A stretch of 38,454 nt of DNA from an uncultured Clostridia bacterium. GTDB taxonomy: Bacteria > Bacillota > Clostridia > Oscillospirales > Ruminococcaceae. Below the pieces are notes generated by a model. It worked only from the letters and a program-made list of their open reading frames with translations, did no database searches and was not told where the DNA came from. Where the stretch lies: assembly GCA_946533615.1 (NCBI GenBank), contig CAMNBY010000320.1, forward strand, positions 1 to 38,454. Direction: 5' to 3'. Shown here piece by piece: positions 30,133-38,167 of the stretch (positions are counted from its first letter, which is position 1; each line of letters begins with the position of its first letter). The translations under genes and the position numbers were made by a program.

Positions 30133-30168
30133 ACAAAACAGCCCCGCCGAAGTGCTGTCGGCGGGGCT
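30133..30168 (-). terminator. Terminator of the pilin-like gene
   Basis: An 11-bp perfect stem (30140-30150 with 30158-30168) followed on the minus strand by GTTTTGT. Confidence 0.85.
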
Positions 30169-30184
30169 GAGATCTCGGTGGAAA

Positions 30185-31363
30185 TTACTCCTTATCCTCT
30201 TTCCTCTTCTTGACCGTCAGGGTGATGATACCGCCCAGAACAGCTGCGCCTGCAACTGCGGGGCCTGCAACAGAGACCATAACGCCTGTGGGGACAACGC
30301 CCTTCTTCTCGTTGGTGTAGGTAACGGTGGTGTCGCCCTTGATGGTATCGGTGAACTCACCTGTGAGCTTATCATCAGCTTCCGTGGCTGTGCCGTCTGT
30401 GTCGTCGCCTGTAGGGACGATACTTTTAACGGTGTAATCCTCGAAGTTCTCTGTGATAGTGTACTCAGCGCCGTCGGGCAGACCCGTGATCTTGATGGAC
30501 TCGCCGTGCTGGAGCAGAACGGTCACGTTTGCTGTGCCGTCTGCGCCGCAAACGATGGCGTTCTCGCCCGAGGGGTTAGTACCGCTCACGGTGGTAGCAC
30601 CGTTTGTGTCTGCGGTGATCTCGGCGGTGGTGGCGTTGGTGGTGTCAACGTTCAGCTTTGTGCCGCTGCCTGCGTTTGAGATAGCAACGGTGAACGAGAA
30701 GTACTTATCCTTCGATGCCTGGTTGCCCTCGACGCTCTTTGCGATAGTCAGGTCGTGGGAGTTGTAGGTGTTTGTATAGCCTGTGGACTTCTCAAGCGCT
30801 GTTGGATTCTCGCTCTTTTCGGGGCTGTCCTCGCACCTGCCGTTTCTGAATGTGGTACCGGCGATCCCAAGCTTGCCTGTGCCGTCGTCCTGAACGTAAA
30901 CATCAAGGGTACGGACAGGTGTGGCATCGTTGGTAAATGCTGAATTCTCGGTAGCAGTCTCGGTGATGTAATAGCGGTAAACGCCGGGCTCTGAGAATTC
31001 AACGCCCGTAAAGCTAACGTTCACGGTCTTGGATTTCTCGGCGTCTCCTGCTGCAAATACCGCATCGGATACTGTGGGGAGCGCAGTGGTGGTGTAGATA
31101 GGCAGCGATGTTTCGGTGCCTGCCTTAGCTTCGGCCTGTGTTACGGTGAATTTGAACGTAACTGCGGGAACGTTCGCGTCTTCCTCGACTTCAAGAGCCT
31201 TTGTGAAATCGTAGGTGGTCTTATCCTCAAGCTTATAGGTGATAGCGGTATACTTATAGGGGGTGTGTGTTTCGGGCGCCTCTGATGCAAACGCAGACAG
31301 AGACATCATTCCTGCTGCGAGAGCAGCAGCAGCAAAGCCTGCAAGGAGTCTTCCCTTCTTCAT
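30185..31363 (-). CDS. Sortase-anchored pilin-like surface protein (Spy0128/DUF7601 type)
   Basis: A 392-residue surface protein. A signal peptide (MKKGRLLAGFAAAALAAGMM, cleaved near AFA-SEA) is followed by two beta-sandwich regions. The first has EFSEPGVYRYYITE, typical of Spy0128/FctA-type pilin domains with isopeptide bonds. The second (DLTIAKSVEGNQ...KYFSFTV, then HGESIKITGLPDGAEYTITE) fits the DUF7601 pattern. The C-terminus is a sorting signal: VVPTGV, a hydrophobic helix, then KKRKEDKE, an LPXTG variant. ATG 31363 follows GGAGG and removes a spurious upstream extension. No sortase gene is in the window. A separate unit with its own promoter and terminator. Confidence 0.85.
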   Translation of the reverse strand: MKKGRLLAGFAAAALAAGMMSLSAFASEAPETHTPYKYTAITYKLEDKTTYDFTKALEVEEDANVPAVTFKFTVTQAEAKAGTETSLPIYTTTALPTVSDAVFAAGDAEKSKTVNVSFTGVEFSEPGVYRYYITETATENSAFTNDATPVRTLDVYVQDDGTGKLGIAGTTFRNGRCEDSPEKSENPTALEKSTGYTNTYNSHDLTIAKSVEGNQASKDKYFSFTVAISNAGSGTKLNVDTTNATTAEITADTNGATTVSGTNPSGENAIVCGADGTANVTVLLQHGESIKITGLPDGAEYTITENFEDYTVKSIVPTGDDTDGTATEADDKLTGEFTDTIKGDTTVTYTNEKKGVVPTGVMVSVAGPAVAGAAVLGGIITLTVKKRKEDKE

Positions 31364-31437
31364 AATATTACCTCCGTTTTGAAAGATGATACAACGGCGC
31401 TGCTTCCGCAGAAAAACACCGGTAGTTATACAATTTA

Positions 31438-31466
31438 ATTTTAACACGCTGCAAGGCATTCGTCAA
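31438..31466 (-). promoter_or_regulatory. Promoter of the pilin-like gene
   Basis: TTGACG (31466-31461), 17 bp, TAAAAT (31443-31438) on the minus strand, leaving a leader of about 70 bases. Confidence 0.6.
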
Positions 31467-31558
31467 GCCCTTTTGCAAAAATAATTAACATTTTGTGTAT
31501 ATTCCGTTTCAATCGCCAAAACAAAGGGGGAATTTTTGTTAAAAATGATAACTCGTGT

Positions 31559-31584
31559 AAAAAGAAGCGGCCAAGGCCGCTTCC
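31559..31584 (-). terminator. Terminator of the PAS-GGDEF / EAL pair
   Basis: GAAGCGGC and GCCGCTTC (31565-31572 with 31577-31584) around a 4-base loop, with a run of T's on the minus strand below 31565. Confidence 0.75.
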
Positions 31585-31600
31585 TGTTTTATAGTCGTTA

Positions 31601-33892
31601 TTACTTTCCGAAGGCAAAGGCCTCGAAATCCGCGAGGGGCATGGGTCTTGCGAAGTAATAGCCCTGGAAAAGGCGGCAGCCCATATCCGCAAGCTGGGTA
31701 TACTGCGATTCGGTCTCGACGCCCTCGGTGAGCGAGGCTATATCGAGCTCGTCCGAAAGGCGGATAATGTTCCTGACGATCGTCTTTGCCTTTTCCCTGC
31801 TGCCCGAGGAGGAGAGGAATTTCATGTCGATCTTCAGCACGTCTACCGGCATATCCTTGAGCAGGTTCAAGGAAGAAAAGCCGCTGCCGAAATCGTCCAT
31901 TTCTACAATGAAGCCTGCCGAGCGAAGCTCCGCAAGAGTCCTCATACGCTCTTCCTGATCGTTCATCATGATGCTCTCGGTGATCTCTATGCGCAGCTTG
32001 CGTGCCTCGAGGCCGTACTCTTTTATCAGCGCTTTCAGCTCGGCGGCAACGTCAAAGAAATAGAAATCCTTCGGCGAGATGTTCACGGAGATGAACAGGT
32101 CGTCATGGCTGCCCTTCCAGTCCGCAAGTATCTTGCAGGCACAGCGCCACATATGCTTGTCCACCTCGGAGATCATGCCGTTCTTCTCGAAGACGGGAAT
32201 GAACATGAACGGCGGCATGAAGCCCTGCTCCGGGTGTATCCAGCGAGCCAGCGCTTCGGCGCCGACTACCCTTCCGCTGCTGTCGGTGATCGGCTGGAGA
32301 TAGGGGCGGATCTGCATGGTGTCGATGGCCTCGCGCAGGGAGGCTGTTATGGTCTGATCCCAGAGCACCTTGTCGCGGAGCTTGTTGTCATAGTACGCGA
32401 TATGCGTGCCGTACTCGTCCCTGATCGTTGACAGCGCAAGGTGAGCCCTGTCGAACATAACAGAAACGTCGATGTCGCGCTCCGTTACCTCATACACGCC
32501 CAGCTGCACCAGCAGGTGGTGCTCCCTTATGCCGTCGGAGACCGTAAAGGCCGAAAGCTCGGGCTCGATCAGGTGCTTGTCCTCTTTGTATTTCTCGGAG
32601 GGCACGAAGATGCCGAAGGTGTCTCCTGCCAGCCTGCCGTAGACGCAGCGCTTATCCATATCCTTCTCTATCCAGCGAGCCAGCTGGCAAAGCGCCTTGT
32701 CGCCGAACTCAGAGCTGAAAATATCGTTTACCACCTTAAAATCCTTTACGTCCACAAAGACGGCGGTGTAAAGGGTGTCGGGGTTCTCGTCCACTACCTT
32801 CCTCACGGTGTCGTAGAAGTGCTGCTTGGTGTAAAGACCCGTCAGGCTGTCGTGGGTCGAGTTGTAAAGCTCGCGCCTGAGGCGCTGCTGCTCGTCGGTG
32901 TTGTCGCGGATAACGAGGAACGAGCCCGCAAAGTGCTTGCTGTCGGCGGAAACGTTATGGCTCTCGATGGTGAAATATCTTGCGTGTTCGCCGAAGCCGA
33001 CTATCCTTGTTTCGACCCAGTCGTCCCTGGAAAATTCCTTTTCGCCGAATATCGTCCTGAGCGAGCTGCTGACACGCTCAAGGTGTTCGAGGTCTGCGTG
33101 GGTCAGCTCGCGGGCGGGCTTGTTCAGCCAGATGCAGTTGCCCGCAGGATCATAAACAAAAAGCGCGTCGGGCAGGTCGGAAACTATATCCGAGAGCATT
33201 CTGTCAAGCAGCTTCATCGGCCTGTGCCTCAGCGAAAAATAGAACACCAGCACTCCGCACACGCCGTAGCCGATCATCGAGCGGTCAACAGGTGTCCGCG
33301 AGAAGACATAGAAGGTCTGCCACACGCCGACTGCTATCATCGAAGTGAGAATGACCGAGAATCTCTCGCGGTATATCTTGGCTGTTTTAAGCACCGCAAG
33401 GACGTAGATCAGGATAACGCAGAAGAAAACGAAATAGATCGTGATGCGGTGGATTATCTGTCCTGCATGGGGAACGACGGAATAATAGGGCTTGCCCTGG
33501 ACGTCCACGGGCTCGAGCCCGAAGGCGTGGCCGAAGAACGGGTTCAGCAGCATCTGAACGGCATCGGCGGCAAGCAAAACGTACATGATCGTAGGCCGCT
33601 GCTGGCCGTTGCCGATGCCGCGGCAGTACTCGTTTGTAAAGTTGACCAGCGCCGCGATAACAATATCCATGCCGATCAGATAGATATAATATCCCCAGAC
33701 GGCACGGCTCTCGACGCTTGAACCAAGGATAATGCAGTTGCCGAGCAGCGGCGGCAGCAGGGCGAATTCAAGCAGACCCACAGCCTTGCCTATGGGCTTC
33801 TTTGACCTCAGCGCCTGCACTGCACAGACCACGAGCAGCAACGCAAGGAAGGTCATTATTGCCGAAAAGGAGACGCGGATATTAAGACTCAT
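31601..33892 (-). CDS. Membrane c-di-GMP phosphodiesterase (7TM-PAS-GGDEF-EAL)
   Basis: A 763-residue protein. About seven membrane helices (1-220, resembling the histidine-kinase-type N-terminal 7TM region) precede a PAS domain (about 240-350), a GGDEF domain and an EAL domain. The GGDEF motif is AGDTF, so cyclase activity is probably lost. The EAL domain is intact: AEALARW, SVNIS, IEITES, MDDFGSG, LKIDMKF and TEGVETE, with QGYYFARP at the end. It should hydrolyse c-di-GMP in response to a membrane signal. Its ATG overlaps the stop of the upstream PAS-GGDEF gene by 11 bp, so opposing activities are made together. Confidence 0.9.
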   Translation of the reverse strand: MSLNIRVSFSAIMTFLALLLVVCAVQALRSKKPIGKAVGLLEFALLPPLLGNCIILGSSVESRAVWGYYIYLIGMDIVIAALVNFTNEYCRGIGNGQQRPTIMYVLLAADAVQMLLNPFFGHAFGLEPVDVQGKPYYSVVPHAGQIIHRITIYFVFFCVILIYVLAVLKTAKIYRERFSVILTSMIAVGVWQTFYVFSRTPVDRSMIGYGVCGVLVFYFSLRHRPMKLLDRMLSDIVSDLPDALFVYDPAGNCIWLNKPARELTHADLEHLERVSSSLRTIFGEKEFSRDDWVETRIVGFGEHARYFTIESHNVSADSKHFAGSFLVIRDNTDEQQRLRRELYNSTHDSLTGLYTKQHFYDTVRKVVDENPDTLYTAVFVDVKDFKVVNDIFSSEFGDKALCQLARWIEKDMDKRCVYGRLAGDTFGIFVPSEKYKEDKHLIEPELSAFTVSDGIREHHLLVQLGVYEVTERDIDVSVMFDRAHLALSTIRDEYGTHIAYYDNKLRDKVLWDQTITASLREAIDTMQIRPYLQPITDSSGRVVGAEALARWIHPEQGFMPPFMFIPVFEKNGMISEVDKHMWRCACKILADWKGSHDDLFISVNISPKDFYFFDVAAELKALIKEYGLEARKLRIEITESIMMNDQEERMRTLAELRSAGFIVEMDDFGSGFSSLNLLKDMPVDVLKIDMKFLSSSGSREKAKTIVRNIIRLSDELDIASLTEGVETESQYTQLADMGCRLFQGYYFARPMPLADFEAFAFGK

Positions 33893-35228
33893 TCACCTCA
33901 CCGTCCCTTCTGCCCGAGCTTTTGAGGTCCTTCTTGTTCTGATACATCCTGCTGTCGGCAAGCTCGAAGACCTCGCTGACAGAGCTGTGAGCTGCAGGGT
34001 CATAGACAGCCATTCCCGAGGCGATAACAGGCTCCGTCTCGCTGCCCGAGTTTTTTGCGACCTGAGTGCGGAAGGCTTCGAGCAGCCTGCGCCGTTCGGA
34101 ATAATCGTTCTTTCTCAGCAGGACAGCGAACTCGTCGCCGCCGATGCGAAAAACGGTGCTGTTCGGGAAGCTGCCGCTGATAAGTGCTGCCGCCGCTTTA
34201 AGGTAGCTGTCGCCTGCCTTGTGGCCGCGCGTGTCGTTTATGGTCTTGAGGTTGTTCAGGTCACAGATGAGCAGGGCGAAGGGCTGGCAGATGCCGCCGT
34301 CGATCATCTCCTGAAGCTCGGACTCCGTGTCCTGATAGGCGTTTTTGTTCTTCATGCCCGTGAGCTCGTCGGTCATGGCCTTTTCAAAGGCTGTCCTGAA
34401 CTCGGTCTCGCGCCTGTGCTCCTCGTCGATGTCCTCAACGCCCACGATGATATGGCGGCGGTCGTTCGCCCACATCACGGACAGGCGCGTGTATCTGTAG
34501 GCATTGTTTATCAGAAGGCGGTATTCGAGAGTGAAATGCCGCTCCAGCTTCAGCCTTCTGAGTATGCGATGCTTCAGTATCTGGTCGAGCACGTCGTCCC
34601 TGTCTTCGGGATGCACATAGCGCGTGATGTTCCTGAAGGACTCCACAAAGAAATTATCGCCCTGCTTCGGTATGGCAAGCTGCTCGTACTGGTCGCCGGA
34701 GCTGAACTCGTTATACTTGTTGCTCTCGGAATCGACGTAATAGATCAGGTCGTAGCGCGAGGCAAGGCTCTGTGCGATCTGGTTGAAGACGAGCCTCTCG
34801 CTGCCGAGGCGTTCGGCCTCCTTGCGCATACGCATTTCCTTGTCCACGTTCCTGACGCCGATTATGAAATAGTTATCGTCGCCGCCGGTGCTCCGGATCA
34901 GCCGCAGCTCGTGATAGACGAATTTTCCGCCGAGGAATAGCCTGTAGGTATAGCTTTGCAGATCTCCGCTCACGGCTCCCCTCAGCAGATTCTCCTTCTG
35001 GATATCATGCTTGAAGATATGCCAGTCGTCGGGGTGGACGACTTTTTCGGCTTCGGTTATAAGGCCGCGGAAGAAATCCTTACCCTCGGTGTCCTTTTTC
35101 AGCGTGCGGAGCTCCGGATCCATGGAATAGGTGATGTAATCATTTGTCGCTCCGTCCACATAATATATATCGGAATAATCACAGAGCAGCGCCTCCGCGA
35201 TCGTATTGAATATCTTGTCATTATTCAA
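33882..35228 (-). CDS. Cytoplasmic PAS-GGDEF diguanylate cyclase
   Basis: A 448-residue protein with no membrane segment. Two PAS-like regions (about 1-125 and 140-280, each with YYVD and VHPDD/VHPED segments) precede a GGDEF domain with FRIGGDEFAVLL intact and DLNNLKTINDTRGH for metal and nucleotide binding. It should make c-di-GMP. The start is TTG 35228, 8 bases after GGGAG; the longer frame from 35312 runs through the promoter (-35 35301-35296, -10 35278-35273) and is rejected. It is cotranscribed with the overlapping EAL gene, so the pair likely sets local c-di-GMP levels. Confidence 0.88.
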   Translation of the reverse strand: MNNDKIFNTIAEALLCDYSDIYYVDGATNDYITYSMDPELRTLKKDTEGKDFFRGLITEAEKVVHPDDWHIFKHDIQKENLLRGAVSGDLQSYTYRLFLGGKFVYHELRLIRSTGGDDNYFIIGVRNVDKEMRMRKEAERLGSERLVFNQIAQSLASRYDLIYYVDSESNKYNEFSSGDQYEQLAIPKQGDNFFVESFRNITRYVHPEDRDDVLDQILKHRILRRLKLERHFTLEYRLLINNAYRYTRLSVMWANDRRHIIVGVEDIDEEHRRETEFRTAFEKAMTDELTGMKNKNAYQDTESELQEMIDGGICQPFALLICDLNNLKTINDTRGHKAGDSYLKAAAALISGSFPNSTVFRIGGDEFAVLLRKNDYSERRRLLEAFRTQVAKNSGSETEPVIASGMAVYDPAAHSSVSEVFELADSRMYQNKKDLKSSGRRDGEVNES

Positions 35229-35272
35229 GCAAAACACTCCCGATGTGCAAATTGTACAATTTTCCAATATAT

Positions 35273-35301
35273 AGTATAACACATTTATTTCAGTTTTGCA
35301 A
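35273..35301 (-). promoter_or_regulatory. Promoter of the PAS-GGDEF / EAL pair
   Basis: TTGCAA (35301-35296), 17 bp, TATACT (35278-35273). Just downstream, at 35249-35262, is a perfect 14-bp palindrome (AAATTGTACAATTT) that may be an operator. Confidence 0.55.
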
Positions 35302-35317
35302 GAGCGCAGCAAAAAGC

Positions 35318-35346
35318 TTTACATTTGACATAAGATATGGTATAAT
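35318..35346 (+). promoter_or_regulatory. Promoter of the membrane GGDEF gene
   Basis: TTTACA (35318-35323), 17 bp, TGG-TATAAT (-10 at 35341-35346). A TTGACA at 35325-35330 is too close to the -10 to be the -35. Confidence 0.65.
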
Positions 35347-35396
35347 TTATAATGTTGGAGTATTATCTCCGACAATAAAGAACAAAGGATCTTAAC

Positions 35397-36527
35397 ATGA
35401 ACCTACAGTCGATAATAATCACAAACTGCCTTGGCTTTGCAATGATGCTCGTGCTGCTGATAAGCAGCTACATCGTCAGGCGGCAGCGCCGGGACAAGGA
35501 CAAGGTACACACTGCGCTTATCCTGCTGACCGCATCGGGCTGCTTCACCGAGATGTACACTTATCTGGTTGACGGCAGGCACTTTGCGGGCGCAAGGCTT
35601 CTGAGCTACATAGGCAACACCTGGCTTTTCTTTGCAAATATCTCGGTGGCGTTTTTGTGGTGCATCTATACCGATCTCAGGCTCTACCAGAAGCCCGAGA
35701 GGATCAAGGAGGGTTTCCTAAAGCTCTCTGTGCCTGCGCTGGTGTTTTTTGCGCTGCTGCTGCTCAACCTGCCGCTGCATTTTGTTTTCAGCATCGACGC
35801 CGACAATGTCTATCACCGTGAGGCGGTGGGCTACGCCTTCTATCTGCCGACACTGGGCTATCTTTTCTACAGCCTTGTGCTGCGCGAGCGCTTTGTACGC
35901 AGGCACGGAAGGCTCGAGTTCTTCCCTATCTGGATGTTCCTGACGCCGATATTCATCGGAGCGACGGTGCAGGCCGTGATCTACGGCATATCCGTCGGCT
36001 GGTGTGCCACGGCTCTGGGTCTGATCGGAATGTATATGAGCGAGCAGAACGAGCTGAGCTACGTTGACCCTCTGACAAGGCTCTTCAACCGCAGCTATCT
36101 TGACCACAAGCTGCTGGAATACCGCCAGAACGGAAAACGCGCAGGCGGCCTTATGATAGACATCGACTCCTTCAAGGCGATCAACGACCGCTTCGGGCAC
36201 ACCGTCGGCGACAGGGCGCTGTCCGACACGGCGGGTATACTTTCAAGGGCTGTGCCTCCCGATGCGCTGTGCATCAGGTTCGCGGGCGACGAATTCGTTG
36301 TGCTCCGCAAGGACAGCAGCCTTGAAATGATGAACGAGATAAAGGAGGCCGTGCTGATCGAGCTTGATCGCTTCAACTCCGAGAATGAGCGGCCGTTCGC
36401 GCTCTCGCTCTCGATAGGAGCCGCCAGCAGCGACCTGACCGCCGACAGCAACGACACGTTCCTAAACGCTATGGACAAGAGGATGTACGAGATGAAGCGC
36501 CTCTCTCACGGAACGGAAGTGCGGTAA
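35397..36527 (+). CDS. Membrane diguanylate cyclase
   Basis: A 376-residue protein with about six membrane helices (1-210) and a C-terminal GGDEF domain. The signature is FAGDEFVVL, an AGDEF variant that is still found in active cyclases, and the preceding DIDSFKAINDRFGH is intact, so activity is likely. No known sensor domain is recognised in the membrane part. AAAGGA precedes ATG 35397. It is divergent from the PAS-GGDEF/EAL pair, with promoters back to back in about 170 bp, and stands alone. Its membrane half resembles that of other GGDEF proteins in Clostridia. Confidence 0.88.
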   Translation: MNLQSIIITNCLGFAMMLVLLISSYIVRRQRRDKDKVHTALILLTASGCFTEMYTYLVDGRHFAGARLLSYIGNTWLFFANISVAFLWCIYTDLRLYQKPERIKEGFLKLSVPALVFFALLLLNLPLHFVFSIDADNVYHREAVGYAFYLPTLGYLFYSLVLRERFVRRHGRLEFFPIWMFLTPIFIGATVQAVIYGISVGWCATALGLIGMYMSEQNELSYVDPLTRLFNRSYLDHKLLEYRQNGKRAGGLMIDIDSFKAINDRFGHTVGDRALSDTAGILSRAVPPDALCIRFAGDEFVVLRKDSSLEMMNEIKEAVLIELDRFNSENERPFALSLSIGAASSDLTADSNDTFLNAMDKRMYEMKRLSHGTEVR

Positions 36528-36561
36528 AAACCTTCTGCCCTACCGCGCCGCGAAAAAACTA

Positions 36562-36590
36562 TTGACTTATTTTTATTATTGTAGTATAAT
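36562..36590 (+). promoter_or_regulatory. Promoter of the SurA/PrsA-like lipoprotein gene
   Basis: TTGACT (36562-36567), 17 bp, TATAAT (36585-36590). The position excludes a translation start at 36562. Confidence 0.75.
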
Positions 36591-36645
36591 ATATAGGTTA
36601 AAGTGCAACTGTTTGCCGAAGATACCGAAAGGAATGTTGAAAACT

Positions 36646-38037
36646 ATGCGCAAAGCAAGAAAGCTGGCTGCCCTGCTGGCGGGTGTGCTCATGGCCACCA
36701 CCGTGACGGGCTGCTCAAATACCAAATACGCCATGAAGGCCGACGGCGAGGAGATCAAGGCCGGCATCTACATCGGCTACCTTCAGGAAGAGCTGATAAA
36801 TCAGGTGAACACCCTCTACTATCAGGGCGTCACCGAGGATCCCCTCTCCCAGCAGGTAGAAGGCGAAGGGATGACGGTCTCGGAATACTCAAAGCAGCAG
36901 GCTATCCAGAAGACCAAGGAATATTACGCCGTTAAAAAGCAGTTCGAGGCCGAGGGCCTGAGCTTCACGGACGAGGAGATCGAGTCGATGAACTCCTACC
37001 TCAAGACCGCATGGGAGAGCTCCGGAGAGCTGCTTGAGGAGATCGGCGTCAGCAAGGATTCCTACAAGGAGATCTACCGCCATTATCTGCGCTACTCCTC
37101 GCTTTTCAGCCATTACTTCAGCGAGGGCGGCTCCAAGGCACCCTCCGAGGACGAGATGGTGACCTACATCAACGACAGCTACCTCAGATACAAGGTCATG
37201 TCTTTTTACAAGTCCTCGAGCGAGGACGAGGCCGCCAAGGAGACCGAGAACAAGGAAGCCGAGGAAAAGCGCGACCACTACTACGAGATAGGAAAGGAAA
37301 TGACCTTCGACGAGTTCGACCAGCTTATCGAGATGAAGCAGGACGACGACCAGGCAGAGGCCGATGCCGCGAGCGAAGCCGCCGATGAGAGCGCCGATGC
37401 CTCCGGTGACGAGAGCAGTTCAGCTGATGCCTCCGCTGACGAGAGCTCTGTAGACGAGAGCACTGCCGACGAAAGTTCCGTTGACGAGAGTTCGGTAGAC
37501 GAGAGTTCGATAGAAGAGAGCTCCGCTGATGAAAGCTCTGTAGACGAGAGCTCGGCAGACGAAAGCACTGCCGACGAGAGTTCCGCAGACGAGAGCACAG
37601 AGGACGAGAGCTCTGACACCGACAGCGAATCCGAAGAGGAAGCCGCCGAGGAGGATCCTTATGTGAACGAGACCATGACCAACTTCGGCGCCCTGAAGGA
37701 AGATGCTCTTGAGACCGACAGCGGAAAGCTCTACCAGTTCATTCATGACGCCGAGGCAAACAAGGTGCTCACATTCGAGAACGACACCGCCTACTACATC
37801 ATCATCAAGGGCGACGTTACCGAAAGATCCAAGGAGTATCTTGACGATAACCACACCACGGTCCTTAACGAGATGAAGGGCGACGAGTTTGACGGAATGA
37901 TAAAGGAATGGATCGAGGCCATCGACTTCTCAAACAACGAGAAGGCTCTGACCCGCTACTCTCCCGAAACTATCTACAAGAGGATCACAGACTTTAACGA
38001 GAAGAAGTCCAAGACCACCACAAAGGCTGCATCATAA
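36646..38037 (+). CDS. SurA/PrsA-like lipoprotein with Asp-Glu-Ser-rich insert
   Basis: A 463-residue lipoprotein. MRKARKLAALLAG... ends in the lipobox VTGC, so it is anchored outside the membrane. The N-terminal half is helical and resembles the SurA/PrsA chaperone fold (YLQEELINQ, then a KKQFEAEGLSFTDEEIE segment); no complete peptidyl-prolyl isomerase domain is recognised with certainty. An insert of about 85 residues (nt 37360-37620) consists mostly of repeats like ADESS and VDESS. The C-terminal part (ETMTNFGAL... YYIIIKGD) may be a PPIase remnant. ATG 36646 is chosen for the signal peptide; the AAAGGA site is 12 bases away. Likely assists folding of exported proteins. Confidence 0.72.
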   Translation: MRKARKLAALLAGVLMATTVTGCSNTKYAMKADGEEIKAGIYIGYLQEELINQVNTLYYQGVTEDPLSQQVEGEGMTVSEYSKQQAIQKTKEYYAVKKQFEAEGLSFTDEEIESMNSYLKTAWESSGELLEEIGVSKDSYKEIYRHYLRYSSLFSHYFSEGGSKAPSEDEMVTYINDSYLRYKVMSFYKSSSEDEAAKETENKEAEEKRDHYYEIGKEMTFDEFDQLIEMKQDDDQAEADAASEAADESADASGDESSSADASADESSVDESTADESSVDESSVDESSIEESSADESSVDESSADESTADESSADESTEDESSDTDSESEEEAAEEDPYVNETMTNFGALKEDALETDSGKLYQFIHDAEANKVLTFENDTAYYIIIKGDVTERSKEYLDDNHTTVLNEMKGDEFDGMIKEWIEAIDFSNNEKALTRYSPETIYKRITDFNEKKSKTTTKAAS

Positions 38038-38047
38038 AACAAAGACA

Positions 38048-38072
38048 AGCGCCCCCTGCGGGCGCTTTTTTT
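38048..38072 (+). terminator. Terminator of the lipoprotein gene
   Basis: AGCGCCC/GGGCGCT stem (38048-38054 with 38060-38066) followed by seven T residues. Confidence 0.85.
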
Positions 38073-38095
38073 GTGCCCTGAACGAAATAAAACTG

Positions 38096-38124
38096 TTGAC
38101 TAATGAAAGGTGATGTGCTATAAT
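38096..38124 (+). promoter_or_regulatory. Promoter of the right-edge sensor gene
   Basis: TTGACT (38096-38101), 17 bp, TATAAT (38119-38124). Confidence 0.75.
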
Positions 38125-38167
38125 AATTTTATAAATGCGCATATTCTTGTTTTGGGGAGGCAGTGCT

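Noticed and set aside
32441..33721. 426-codon plus-strand frame opposite the EAL protein
   Set aside because: Shadow frame; no motifs, while the minus strand has intact EAL signatures.
35325..35346. TTGACA close to TATAAT as promoter of the membrane GGDEF gene
   Set aside because: The spacing is only 10 bp; TTTACA at 35318 gives the proper 17 bp.
37380..37620. Repetitive DNA considered as a CRISPR or tandem repeat array
   Set aside because: The repeats are in-frame Asp-Glu-Ser codons of a lipoprotein gene with varied third positions, with no spacer structure.
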